Of a stretch of DNA of 64,000 bases, positions 17,837 to 26,446 are shown piece by piece. Source of the stretch: Chitinophagaceae bacterium. GTDB taxonomy: Bacteria > Bacteroidota > Bacteroidia > Chitinophagales > Chitinophagaceae. The notes beneath the pieces are model-generated. The model ran no database searches. It saw only the letters and a list, made by a program, of their open reading frames with translations, and was not told the origin of the DNA. Numbering within the stretch: the stretch's first letter is position 1; every line of letters starts with the position of its first letter. Position numbers and translations under genes: made by a program. The DNA lies in the NCBI GenBank assembly GCA_019638475.1, contig JAHBTR010000007.1:1-64000 (forward strand), written 5' to 3'.

Positions 17837-20230
17837 ATGAGCTACCCAAATACAGGAAATGAACATGAGGTTATACAACAAGCATCAGGTGCTAATCCAC
17901 TTGATATAAAAAAGCTCATCTATAAACTATTGGCTATTTTACCTTGGGTAGTTATTTCTTTGGCTATTTGCATTTTTGCTGCCAACCTTTATTTAAGATA
18001 TACACCCAAACTATACAATGTAAAAGGTAATCTTTTAATTAAAGATGAAGACCAATCAAGTTATCAATCATTAAAAGACCTTGGTATTCTTCCAGGTAAT
18101 ATAGATGTTCCTAACCAAATGGAAATTTTAGAATCTTATACACTTACAGAAAGAGTATTAGATTCTTTGAAGTTGTATATCAAACTTCGTCAAGAGGGTA
18201 GAGTTACTACTTCAGAATTATACAAAACAACCATGCCTGTTGAAATTTCCTTTATTGAAGAATATCCAGATTATCGCCCAACAACCTATCTTCTTCATTT
18301 ATCAAGAGAAAATTTTACAATGTCCAGTATAGATGGAGAAAGAAAATATACCTATGGAGATACTGTAGAACTTGTTTCTGGTAGAGTAATTTTTGAAAGA
18401 AATCCATTAGTTAAAATTAATCCCAATGGGTATCAACTTATGGTAGTTGATAAAAAAAGTGAGGTAAGTGCACTTACTACTAAAATTGTTGTAGTAAGAC
18501 GTTCAGAAAATGGGGGTATTCTTGAAATTGCTATGGATGATGAAATACCTGAAAGAGCTATGAACATCATTAATACATTAATGCAGGTATATGATGATGC
18601 AGGCTTAAGCGATAAAAATATTGTTACCAAAAAAACAATTCAATTCTTAAACGATAAGTTAGATAAAATAGCACATGACTTAGATAGTATTGAATTAGTA
18701 GCAGAACGATTTAAACGAGAAAATAAAGTACCCTCTTTTCAAGAAGCTGGTACAGCCTTCTTTGCAGAATATACAAACTTAGAAAAAGACAAACAAACAC
18801 TTGTAGCACAAGGCAATAGATTAGACCTTTTAGAATCTTACATCATCAATTTTAAAAATACTAACGATATTATACCACCCACATTTGGACAAACTGATGC
18901 TGTATTAATTGGATTAATAGAAACACACAATGCTGCCGTTCTTGCAAAACAAAAATTAGAGTTAGTGAGTAAACCTACAGATACTCACTTGCAAGATATG
19001 ATAGAAAGTATTAAAAATATTAGACAAAATATTTTACGAGCTATCAGAAATATTAGAGTAGCCAATCAAACTCAGTTACAGAATTATGAAACTAATTATA
19101 GCTCATTAGAGTCTAAGTTGCAAAGTATTCCTGCAAAGCAAAGAATAGAAATGAAATTAGAAAGAGACAGAATTGTAAAGCAGGAAATTTATAAAGACTT
19201 ATTAACTAAAAGAGAAGAAGCAGAATTATCTCTTGCCTCTAACATCAATAACACACGTGTAGTTGATTATGCACAAAACTATACATTAAAAAGTCCAAAA
19301 CCTGCTACTGCAAGAAGTTTGGCTATTTTATTCGGCATATTTATTCCTATTTTAGTCATTGTTATTAAAGACTTCTTTAGCACTAAAATACAAGACAGAA
19401 AAGAAGTAGAAACTGCTACACGAATACCTATTCTGGGAGAACTTTCTTTTGAAAAAGATAAGAAAAATATTGTTATAGATAATAGAAGTCGTAGCCCAAT
19501 AGCTGAACAATTTAGATTAATAAGGACCAATTTACAATACATGGTGCCCGATAAACCATTAAAAACTATTTTGGTTACTTCATTTATGAGTGGCGAAGGA
19601 AAAAGTTTTGTATCGCTAAACTTAGCAAGTAGCTTAGCTATTACAGGCTCTAAAACTGTTATATTAGAATTTGATTTAAGAAAACCTAAACTAAGTAAAT
19701 ATTTAGATGTAGAAAATGATACAGGACTTTCTAACTATATTGTAAAAGATATGCACGTTGAAGAAATTCTTCAACCTATACCAGACAGAGAAAATTTATA
19801 TTTAATTAGCTCTGGTCCTATTCCCCCTAATCCAGCAGAATTATTGTTGAGCAATAAAACAGCTAAAATATTTGAGTATTTACAAAATAATTTTGATTAT
19901 ATTATTATAGATACAGCACCTTTTGGGTTAGTAACAGATGCTTTACTGCTTGAAAAATTTGTTGATTTAAGCCTGTTTATTTTAAGACATAAATATTCCT
20001 TCAAAGCTGAAATTCCTTTTGTTGATAAACTATACAGAGAAAAGAAATTTAGAAATATGGGTCTTATTATTAATGGTATTAAAAGTGAAAATAGTGCTTA
20101 TGGCTATGGTTATGGTTATGGCTATGGTTATGGTTATGGTTATGGTTATGGCTATGGCTATGGCTATTATGTGCAAGATAAAAAGAAAGGATTTTTTAAA
20201 AGATTGTTTAGCGGTTTTAGAAAAAAATAA
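17837..20230 (+). CDS. wzc: Wzc-type polysaccharide copolymerase and BY-kinase
   Basis: The 797-residue inner-membrane protein would control polysaccharide chain length and export with Wza. It has a Wzz-type N-terminal segment (membrane helix about 33-50), a long periplasmic coiled-coil region, a second membrane helix (about 490-512) and a cytoplasmic tyrosine kinase domain. Walker A is GEGKS at 586-590 (Lys589), Walker A' is VILEFDLR at 608-615, and Walker B is YIIID at 688-692. The C-terminal tail is extreme: eleven Tyr-Gly repeats then Tyr-Tyr (755-778), 13 tyrosines in 24 residues, followed by a basic end (KKKGFFKRLF). These are the expected autophosphorylation sites. The partner phosphatase is probably the PHP protein at 51856. 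Confidence 0.93.
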   Translation: MSYPNTGNEHEVIQQASGANPLDIKKLIYKLLAILPWVVISLAICIFAANLYLRYTPKLYNVKGNLLIKDEDQSSYQSLKDLGILPGNIDVPNQMEILESYTLTERVLDSLKLYIKLRQEGRVTTSELYKTTMPVEISFIEEYPDYRPTTYLLHLSRENFTMSSIDGERKYTYGDTVELVSGRVIFERNPLVKINPNGYQLMVVDKKSEVSALTTKIVVVRRSENGGILEIAMDDEIPERAMNIINTLMQVYDDAGLSDKNIVTKKTIQFLNDKLDKIAHDLDSIELVAERFKRENKVPSFQEAGTAFFAEYTNLEKDKQTLVAQGNRLDLLESYIINFKNTNDIIPPTFGQTDAVLIGLIETHNAAVLAKQKLELVSKPTDTHLQDMIESIKNIRQNILRAIRNIRVANQTQLQNYETNYSSLESKLQSIPAKQRIEMKLERDRIVKQEIYKDLLTKREEAELSLASNINNTRVVDYAQNYTLKSPKPATARSLAILFGIFIPILVIVIKDFFSTKIQDRKEVETATRIPILGELSFEKDKKNIVIDNRSRSPIAEQFRLIRTNLQYMVPDKPLKTILVTSFMSGEGKSFVSLNLASSLAITGSKTVILEFDLRKPKLSKYLDVENDTGLSNYIVKDMHVEEILQPIPDRENLYLISSGPIPPNPAELLLSNKTAKIFEYLQNNFDYIIIDTAPFGLVTDALLLEKFVDLSLFILRHKYSFKAEIPFVDKLYREKKFRNMGLIINGIKSENSAYGYGYGYGYGYGYGYGYGYGYGYYVQDKKKGFFKRLFSGFRKK
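20099..20170 (+). repeat. in-frame TATGGY hexanucleotide tandem repeat
   Basis: Eleven tandem copies of tatgg(c/t) encode Tyr-Gly, followed by two TAT codons. The unit is 6 bp, so expansion or contraction keeps the frame and changes only the number of tyrosines in the Wzc tail. The C/T variation at the sixth base shows it is not a freshly expanded perfect repeat. Confidence 0.85.
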
Positions 20231-20259
20231 AATAATTGATTTAATAGTTAAATGTATTA

Positions 20260-20300
20260 ACTCATATAAACTTATTATGTGAGTCAGATGGCGGAGCTGT
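20260..20300 (+). promoter_or_regulatory. hairpin plus ops/JUMPStart-like motif before the UpxY gene
   Basis: actcatataa (20260-20269) pairs with ttattatgtgagt bases 20275-20284 (one G-T wobble) around a 5-nt loop. Five nt later comes ggcggagctgt (20290-20300), which resembles the enterobacterial ops core GGCGGTAGC with one T missing and is strikingly GC-rich for this DNA. RfaH and related NusG paralogues are recruited by such elements. The motif sits 14 nt upstream of the start of a NusG paralogue. The functional link is inference. Confidence 0.35.
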
Positions 20301-20313
20301 ATAATTTTGTGAT

Positions 20314-20820
20314 ATGTTAGTAAATGAAAAAAAGTGGTATGCTATATATACCAAACCAAGATGGGAAAAAAAAGTAGATACCTTACTCTTAAAAAAAGGA
20401 ATTGATAGCTGGTGTCCTGTACAAAAAATTGAAAGACAATGGAGCGATAGAAAAAAAATTATTGAAGAACCTTTATTTAAGTCTTATGTATTTGTACATA
20501 TAAACGAAAGCCAAAGAGTAGAAGTATTAAGAACAGATGGGGTACTAAACTTTGTACATTTTTTAAAAAAACCTGCTGTTATTAGTGATGATGAAATTTT
20601 ATTAATTAAAAGATATTTAGCAGATGAAGCTGCAAAAATTTCAATTATATCTGAGGAAGGATTTAAAGAAAATACAAAAGTAAAAGTAAACTATGGCGTG
20701 TTTATGGATAATACAGGAGTTGTAATGCGTGGAGGAAAAAAGAAAGTGTATGTACAATTACAAAGTTTAGGGCAAGTAATGGTAGTAGAATTTCCTGCAG
20801 AATATTTAATTCCTCAATAG
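20314..20820 (+). CDS. UpxY-like NusG-family transcription antiterminator
   Basis: The 168-residue protein has an NGN domain (WYAIYTKPRWEKKV at about residues 8-21, ending with LFKSYVFVHI and VLNFVHFLKKPAVI) and a C-terminal KOW-like domain (VKVNYGVFMDNTGVVM, about 123-165). It is a NusG paralogue. In Bacteroides, UpxY proteins are encoded in capsule operons and prevent premature termination of their own locus (established knowledge). Here the gene follows wza-wzc instead of being first. A hairpin with an ops-like sequence lies immediately upstream. It would act on RNA polymerase transcribing the roughly 30 kb downstream. Confidence 0.9.
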   Translation: MLVNEKKWYAIYTKPRWEKKVDTLLLKKGIDSWCPVQKIERQWSDRKKIIEEPLFKSYVFVHINESQRVEVLRTDGVLNFVHFLKKPAVISDDEILLIKRYLADEAAKISIISEEGFKENTKVKVNYGVFMDNTGVVMRGGKKKVYVQLQSLGQVMVVEFPAEYLIPQ

Positions 20821-20842
20821 TGTTTTAATTTTAATTATTTTA

Positions 20843-21829
20843 ATGAATATCCTCCTTATAGGTTTAGGCTCTATTGGTAAAAGACATTTAAACAATATTC
20901 TTTCTTTAGGTTATACAAATATGTCAGTTGTTAGCCGTAAAGAAATTTTGCCAAAAGAGTTTGAACACTTAACTGTTTATAAAAATATTCAAGAAGCTGT
21001 TATTGTACAAAATTTTACTACTGCTGTTATTTGTGTGCCAACTGCACAACATATAAAAACATTGCAAGAATGTTTACAAGCAAATATTCAACATATTTAT
21101 TTAGAAAAACCTGTCAGTCATAACTATAAAGGAGTAGAAGAAATTCTTACTTCATATCCAACAGCAAATATTTATGTAGGCTTTGATATGCACTACGATT
21201 TAGGGTTACAAAAAGTAACATCTATTATTAAAGAAAATGTTATTGGCAATATTGTTTCTGTCAATGCACAAGTAGGACAATATTTACCCGATTGGCGACC
21301 TTATGAAGATTACTCAAAAGGTATGAGTGCAAAAAAAGAAACTGGTGGTGGTGTGCTATTAGATTTAGTACACGAATTTGATTATTTGTATTGGCTTTTT
21401 GGCAATGCAAAAACAATAGCATCTATCAATAAAAATTCAGGCTCATTAAACATAGAAACTGAAGATGTAGCTGAAGTACTTATTCAATTTCAATCTGGTA
21501 TTATTGGTACAATACATTTAGATTATTTGCAACAAAAATTAATTCGTAATTGTTTCATTACAGGAAGCAAAGGTTCTATCAAATGGGATTTAACTTCTTC
21601 TAAAGTAGAATGGATTTTGGCAGATAAATCAACACAAGAGTTTAATTATACAGGATTTGAACGTAACGACAGGTTTGTAAATATTATGAAAGATTTTCTT
21701 TCACAAAAACACAATCATTTAACTACTAATTTTCAGCAAGGGCTTGTAAGTCTTAAAATGGTTTTAGCTGCAAAATATTCTTCAGAAAATAACGTTTTTG
21801 TAATGTTGGATGAATTTCATCCAGCCTAA
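20843..21829 (+). CDS. Gfo/Idh/MocA family oxidoreductase
   Basis: The 328-residue protein has an N-terminal NAD(P)-binding Rossmann fold (LLIGLGSIGKRHLNN, residues 3-17) and the family EKP motif (YLEKPVSHN, around 92-100), with a C-terminal substrate domain (GGGVLLDLVHEFDYLYWLFG). Such enzymes oxidise or reduce sugar nucleotides or free sugars. It stands 10 nt before the CMP-sugar synthetase in the nonulosonate block, so a role in modifying the nonulosonic acid or its precursor is likely, but the substrate is unknown. Related genes occur beside legionaminate-type clusters in other bacteria. Confidence 0.85.
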   Translation: MNILLIGLGSIGKRHLNNILSLGYTNMSVVSRKEILPKEFEHLTVYKNIQEAVIVQNFTTAVICVPTAQHIKTLQECLQANIQHIYLEKPVSHNYKGVEEILTSYPTANIYVGFDMHYDLGLQKVTSIIKENVIGNIVSVNAQVGQYLPDWRPYEDYSKGMSAKKETGGGVLLDLVHEFDYLYWLFGNAKTIASINKNSGSLNIETEDVAEVLIQFQSGIIGTIHLDYLQQKLIRNCFITGSKGSIKWDLTSSKVEWILADKSTQEFNYTGFERNDRFVNIMKDFLSQKHNHLTTNFQQGLVSLKMVLAAKYSSENNVFVMLDEFHPA

Positions 21830-21838
21830 AAATTTTAC

Positions 21839-22534
21839 ATGTTTATATTAGGTACAATTTGTTGTAGAGGAGGAAGTAAAGGTGTTCCAGGTAAGAATAT
21901 TAAACCTTTATTGGGAAAACCTTTAATTGCTTATACCATTGAAACAGCTTTAAGTTCTTCACTTTTAAATGATATAATTATTTCTACAGATTCTACACAA
22001 ATAGCTGATGTAGCAAAACAATTTGGTGCAAATGTTCCTTTCATGCGTCCTGATGATTTAGCTACAGATACAGCAAGTAAATGGCCTGTGTTTATTCATG
22101 CTGTAGAAACATACCAAAAAATGTATGGTGTAAGTGTAGATTATTTGGTGGATATGGACGTAACTGTTCCACTAAAATTACCTATTGATATTAATGGAGC
22201 AATTCAAAAAGCATTAGATGATACAAATGTTGATGTAGTTATAACAGGCTATGAACCTGAAAGAAATCCATACTTTAATATGATGGAAATAAAACCAAAT
22301 GGTTTTGCTGAAATTGTAAAGAAAGGAGAGAAGCCTATTGTTCGCAGACAAGATGCTCCAGAAGTGTATAGTCTTACACCAGCAGCTTATGTAATAAAAA
22401 AATCTGCATTGTACGAATTTGAACATTGGAGCAAAGCCAAATGCAAAATTTATCCTATGCCAAGAGAAAGAGCTGTTGATATTGATACAGAAATTGATTT
22501 TAAAATTGTTGAATTTTTAATGAATAATAAATGA
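21839..22534 (+). CDS. acylneuraminate cytidylyltransferase family (NeuA/LegF-type)
   Basis: The 231-residue enzyme activates a nonulosonic acid with CTP to give the CMP-sugar. The N-terminal nucleotide-binding motif CRGGSKGVPGKNIKPLLGKP (residues 9-28) is diagnostic. VDYLVDMDVTVPL carries the metal-binding acidic residue, and ERAVDIDTEIDF is the typical C-terminal motif. It overlaps the following SDR gene by 4 nt (ATGA), indicating translational coupling. Whether the substrate is N-acetylneuraminate, legionaminate or a relative cannot be decided from sequence alone. Confidence 0.9.
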   Translation: MFILGTICCRGGSKGVPGKNIKPLLGKPLIAYTIETALSSSLLNDIIISTDSTQIADVAKQFGANVPFMRPDDLATDTASKWPVFIHAVETYQKMYGVSVDYLVDMDVTVPLKLPIDINGAIQKALDDTNVDVVITGYEPERNPYFNMMEIKPNGFAEIVKKGEKPIVRRQDAPEVYSLTPAAYVIKKSALYEFEHWSKAKCKIYPMPRERAVDIDTEIDFKIVEFLMNNK

Positions 22535-23328
22535 GTAATAATTTTTTTAACCTTACAGATAGAGTTGCCATTATTACAGGTGGTGCAGGTTTATTAGCAA
22601 GTGAACATGCTATTGCATTGTGCAGCTATGGTGCTAAAGTTATTTTAGCAGATTTTAATAAAGAAAAATGTAATGCTGCTGTTGAAATACTGCAACAACA
22701 AGGCTTTCAAGTATCATCTGCTTATTGCGATGTTACTAATAAAGAAAGTTGGGAAAAATTATTAGCAGATGTTTTGCAGGAGCATAAAAAAGTGGATATT
22801 CTTATCAACAATGCAGGCTTTACCAACCAAAACAAAAGTGCCAATTTTGATGCAAGTTTTGAAAACTTTCCTTTAGAAGATTGGAATGCAATTATGAATG
22901 TAAACCTTACAGGCACTTTCTTAGGTTGTCAAGTTGTAGGCAAACAAATGTTGGTACAAGGCAAAGGAAGCATTATAAATATTGCTTCATTGTATGGTGT
23001 AGTTAGTCCCAATCATAATATATATCCAGGCACAGGCATTTCCCAACCAGTTGCTTATAGTGTAAGCAAACATGGTGTTGTAGCTCTTACAAAATATGTT
23101 GCAACTTTATGGGCAAGTAAAGGTGTTCGTGTAAATGCTTTAACACCAGGTGGTATTTTTAATAATCATCAAGGATTGTTTTTAGAACGGTTTAAACAAC
23201 TAAATCCTATTGGAAGAATGAGTGAAAAAGAAGAATTGCGTGGTGGGATTGTTTATTTAGCAAGTGATGCAAGTAGCCATGTTGTGGGACATAATTTAAT
23301 TATTGATGGTGGTTGGACTGCTTGGTAA
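22531..23328 (+). CDS. short-chain dehydrogenase/reductase (PtmA-like position)
   Basis: The 265-residue SDR has the cofactor loop VAIITGGAGLLASEHA (about residues 12-27; a divergent Gly-rich motif), NNAG (about 91-94), a catalytic Ser in NIASLYG, and Tyr/Lys in AYSVSKHGVV. It lies in the nonulosonate block, coupled to the CMP-sugar synthetase. An SDR (PtmA) next to a CMP-transferase (PtmB) is also found in the Campylobacter legionaminate region, which supports a sugar-modifying role, but the substrate is unknown. Confidence 0.87.
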   Translation: MSNNFFNLTDRVAIITGGAGLLASEHAIALCSYGAKVILADFNKEKCNAAVEILQQQGFQVSSAYCDVTNKESWEKLLADVLQEHKKVDILINNAGFTNQNKSANFDASFENFPLEDWNAIMNVNLTGTFLGCQVVGKQMLVQGKGSIINIASLYGVVSPNHNIYPGTGISQPVAYSVSKHGVVALTKYVATLWASKGVRVNALTPGGIFNNHQGLFLERFKQLNPIGRMSEKEELRGGIVYLASDASSHVVGHNLIIDGGWTAW

Positions 23329-23350
23329 AATTAATTTTTAGGTATTTTAA

Positions 23351-23394
23351 ATGATGAATGATAAATTTTAAATTCAACATTCATCATTCATCAT
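23351..23394. repeat. 12-bp perfect inverted repeat inside the nonulosonate operon
   Basis: atgatgaatgat (23351-23362) and atcattcatcat (23383-23394) are exact inverted copies with a 20-nt spacer. Short direct repeats of aacattca also occur (23375-23382 and 23397-23404). It fills the 87-nt gap between the SDR and neuB genes. There is no T run, so termination is unlikely. It may be a REP-like dispersed repeat or an RNA processing hairpin. Confidence 0.6.
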
Positions 23395-23415
23395 GTAACA
23401 TTCAACATAAAACAA

Positions 23416-24459
23416 ATGTCTCCCTTTTTTGAAATAGCAGGAAGAAAAATTGGCTACGATTATGAGCCTCTAATCTTTGCAGAAATTGGTATTAACCATG
23501 AAGGTTCTTTACAAACTGCAAAAGAAATGGTAGATGCAGCTTATGCAGCAGGTATTGAAGTAGTAAAACATCAAACACATATTGTAGAAGATGAAATGAG
23601 TAGTGCTGCAAAAAACACCATTCCAGGAAATGCAGATGTAAGCATTTATGAAATAATGAAACGTTGTAGCTTGAATGAAGAAGAAGAGTTAGAAATGAAA
23701 AAATATGTAGAAAGCAAAGGAATGATTTTTATTTCTACACCATTTAGTCGTGCTGCTGCTGATAGATTACATAAATGGAATGTACCTGCTTATAAAATTG
23801 GTAGTGGAGAGTGCAACAACTATCCTTTATTAGAACATATTGCCTCTTTTGGCAAACCCATTATTCTAAGTACAGGCATGAATACTATTGAAAGTATTGC
23901 TAAAGCTGTTTCTATATTTAAAAAACACAATGTGCCTTATGCTTTATTGCATACAACAAATCTTTATCCAACGCCCAATCATTTAGTACGCTTAGGAGCT
24001 ATGACTTCTATACAACAAAATTTTCCTGATGCAGTTATTGGGTTAAGCGACCATACATTAACCAATCATGCTTGTTTTGGTGCTGTTGCTTTAGGTGCCA
24101 GTATTTTAGAAAGACATTTTACTGATAGAATGGATAGACCAGGACCTGATATTATTTGCAGCATGGATATTAAAGCTGCTAAAGAATTAATTGAAGGCAG
24201 TAAAATAATGGCTCTACAACGTGGTGGCAAAAAAGAACCTGCTGCTGAAGAACAAGTAACAATTGATTTTGCTTTTGCTACTATATGTTCTATTAAACCA
24301 ATTAAAGCAGGAGAAATATTTACCAAAGAAAATATTTGGGTAAAACGCCCAGGCAAAGGAGGAATATTGGCAGAAGAGTATAGCAATATTTTAGGTAAAA
24401 AAGCGTTGATAGATATTGATAATGATGTGCAAGTTAATTGGGAAAATGTAGCAAAATAA
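23416..24459 (+). CDS. N-acetylneuraminate synthase family (NeuB/LegI)
   Basis: The 347-residue enzyme condenses phosphoenolpyruvate with an N-acetylmannosamine-type sugar to form a nonulosonic acid. The TIM-barrel domain opens with [20 protein letters not shown] and contains [35 protein letters not shown] and [16 protein letters not shown], all NeuB family signatures. A C-terminal SAF (antifreeze-like) domain covers about residues 285-347 ([20 protein letters not shown]). The NeuC-type gene starts 2 nt after its stop. The sugar stereochemistry (Neu, Leg or other) is not determined by these motifs. Confidence 0.92.
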   Translation: MSPFFEIAGRKIGYDYEPLIFAEIGINHEGSLQTAKEMVDAAYAAGIEVVKHQTHIVEDEMSSAAKNTIPGNADVSIYEIMKRCSLNEEEELEMKKYVESKGMIFISTPFSRAAADRLHKWNVPAYKIGSGECNNYPLLEHIASFGKPIILSTGMNTIESIAKAVSIFKKHNVPYALLHTTNLYPTPNHLVRLGAMTSIQQNFPDAVIGLSDHTLTNHACFGAVALGASILERHFTDRMDRPGPDIICSMDIKAAKELIEGSKIMALQRGGKKEPAAEEQVTIDFAFATICSIKPIKAGEIFTKENIWVKRPGKGGILAEEYSNILGKKALIDIDNDVQVNWENVAK

Positions 24460-24461
24460 TT

Positions 24462-25586
24462 ATGAATAAGAAGATAGTATTCCTTACAGGCACAAGAGCA
24501 GATTTTGGTAAACTAAAATCGTTGATTGAAATTGCCCAAAAAGATTTTGAGGTACACATTTTTGCTACTGGTATGCACATGGATACCAAATATGGCTATA
24601 CAGTTCGTGAAATAGAAAAATGCGGTTACAGCAATATTTATAAATACATTAATCATGATGCTACTGCATCTATGGATTTAACTTTAAGCAGAACCATTGA
24701 AGGTTTTGCAAATTATATTCACTTTGTTCAGCCAGATTTAATTCTAATACATGGAGATAGAATTGAAGCATTAGCAGGTGCAACTGTTGGTGCTTTGAAT
24801 AATATTTTAGTAGCTCATATAGAAGGAGGTGAAGTAAGTGGCACAGTAGATGAATTAATTCGTCATGCTGTTTCTAAATTGAGCCATATACATTTGGTAG
24901 CTAATGAAGAAGCTAAACAAAGGCTATTGCAAATGGGCGAAAGAAAAGAAAGTATTTATGTAATTGGCTCTCCTGATATGGATGCAATGCTTAGCAATGA
25001 TTTACCAACGTTAGAAAGTGTAAAAAATAATTATGAAATTCCTTTTCATGATTTTGCTATTGCTATGTTTCATCCTGTAACTACAGAGTATGATAGCATG
25101 AACGATTATGCAGAAGCATTTATCAATGCTTTAAACAATACTACAGAAAATTATATTGTCATTTATCCAAACAATGATAAAGGCTCTGAATTTATTTTAA
25201 GCGAACTGAAAAAATTGGAGCATAACAATAGGGTTAAAATATTTCCATCAGTTAGGTTTGAAGCATTTTTAGTAATGATGAAAAATGCAAAATTTATTGT
25301 AGGCAATTCAAGTGCAGGTATTAGAGAAGCTCCTTATTATGGCGTACCAACAGTAAATATTGGTACAAGGCAAAATGGTAGAACACAAAATCCTGATATT
25401 ATCAACACGGGTTATGCAACCAATGAAATTTTACAAGGCATTCAACAAGCATTAAATAAAAATATTGCACCTCGTCATTTATTTGGTGATGGAAAAAGTA
25501 ATAAACAATTTTTAAAAATTATTTCATCTGATGTATTATGGCAAACAAGTAAACAAAAAATATTTGCAGATATTCAGATTAACTAA
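24462..25586 (+). CDS. UDP-N-acetylglucosamine 2-epimerase, hydrolysing (NeuC/LegG)
   Basis: This is a hydrolysing epimerase that releases the 2-epimerised free sugar used by NeuB. The frame opens at 24438, inside neuB, but ATG 24462 gives the standard N-terminus MNKKIVFLTGTRADFGKLKS (374 aa), 2 nt after the neuB stop. Further family motifs are ILIHGDRIEALAGA, VAHIEGGEVSGTVDE and FIVGNSSAGIREAP. If the substrate is a UDP-2,4-diacetamido-6-deoxy sugar instead of UDP-GlcNAc, it would be LegG. The dehydratase and aminotransferase later in the locus make that possible. Confidence 0.9.
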   Translation: MNKKIVFLTGTRADFGKLKSLIEIAQKDFEVHIFATGMHMDTKYGYTVREIEKCGYSNIYKYINHDATASMDLTLSRTIEGFANYIHFVQPDLILIHGDRIEALAGATVGALNNILVAHIEGGEVSGTVDELIRHAVSKLSHIHLVANEEAKQRLLQMGERKESIYVIGSPDMDAMLSNDLPTLESVKNNYEIPFHDFAIAMFHPVTTEYDSMNDYAEAFINALNNTTENYIVIYPNNDKGSEFILSELKKLEHNNRVKIFPSVRFEAFLVMMKNAKFIVGNSSAGIREAPYYGVPTVNIGTRQNGRTQNPDIINTGYATNEILQGIQQALNKNIAPRHLFGDGKSNKQFLKIISSDVLWQTSKQKIFADIQIN

Positions 25587-25594
25587 ACAATTTC

Positions 25595-26446
25595 ATGTCA
25601 GAAAATTCAAGATTACATACAGTTATACAATCTAAAAATAAAACAGCACTTTTTAATTTTAAAGAGCTGATACGTTACAAAGATTTGTTGTATTATATGG
25701 TACTGAGAGATGTAACTGTTATGTACAAACAAACAGTATTGGGTTTTTTGTGGGCTATTCTAAATCCATTTTTTCAAGTAGTGGTATTTAGTGTCATTTT
25801 TGGTACAGTAGCAGGTATTTCTACAGGTATTCATGGCTTACCTTATCCAGTTTTTTCTTGTTTGGCTATTATACCTTGGAATTATTTTAGCACTACATTT
25901 ACTGCATCATCCAATAGTTTAATTATTACCTCAGGCATATTTACCAAAGTATATTTTCCAAGAGTAATTATTCCATTAACACCTGTTTTTTCAAAATTGG
26001 TGGACTTCACTATTTCACTCATAATGCTTATGGCAATTTTGTGGTATTATAAATATACACCAGGTAGCAATGTTTGGTTATTCTTTATTCCATTGTCTAT
26101 CATTATTATAACAGCAGCAGGTTTAGGTATGTGGCTTTCATCGTTAGTATTACAGTTTAGAGATTTTAGATTTGCTATTACTTTTCTTTTACCATTATTA
26201 TTGTATGTAGCACCTGTTGCTTATCCTGCTATCAAAGTGCAGGAACAATTAGGCAATACCGTTTACAATATCTATGCTTTATATCCCATGGTTGGTGGCA
26301 TTGAAGGTTTTAGAAGTAGCTTTTTGCAAGATGTTGCATTCCCTTGGAAATTGGTAGGCATCAGTGGTATATCTTCTCTAATTATTTTTATTTCGGGCAG
26401 TATTTATTTTAGAAAAATGGAAAAACATTTTGCCGATGTTGCATAA
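25595..26446 (+). CDS. wzm: ABC-2 type polysaccharide export permease (Wzm)
   Basis: The 283-residue integral membrane protein has about six hydrophobic segments between residues 50 and 275 and the typical N-terminal YKDLLYYMVLRDVTVMYKQT amphipathic helix of ABC-2 polysaccharide exporters. LGFLWAILNPFFQVVVFSV and the C-terminal ALYPMVGGIEGFRSS are characteristic. It exports a lipid-linked glycan across the inner membrane together with the ATPase downstream, whose start lies inside the end of this gene (11-nt overlap). Confidence 0.92.
   Translation: MSENSRLHTVIQSKNKTALFNFKELIRYKDLLYYMVLRDVTVMYKQTVLGFLWAILNPFFQVVVFSVIFGTVAGISTGIHGLPYPVFSCLAIIPWNYFSTTFTASSNSLIITSGIFTKVYFPRVIIPLTPVFSKLVDFTISLIMLMAILWYYKYTPGSNVWLFFIPLSIIIITAAGLGMWLSSLVLQFRDFRFAITFLLPLLLYVAPVAYPAIKVQEQLGNTVYNIYALYPMVGGIEGFRSSFLQDVAFPWKLVGISGISSLIIFISGSIYFRKMEKHFADVA

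Noticed and set aside
20099..20170. Considered as a CRISPR-like or non-coding tandem array
   Set aside because: The unit is 6 bp with no spacers and is in frame with the Wzc tyrosine tail. No CRISPR array or cas gene was seen anywhere in the window.
20019..20282. 87-codon plus frame with Met-Val/Met-Ala repeats
   Set aside because: It is simply the TATGGY repeat of wzc read in another frame.
24066..24386. 106-codon open frame on minus inside the NeuB-type gene
   Set aside because: The sense strand encodes well-conserved NeuB motifs throughout; the antisense frame has no supporting signals.
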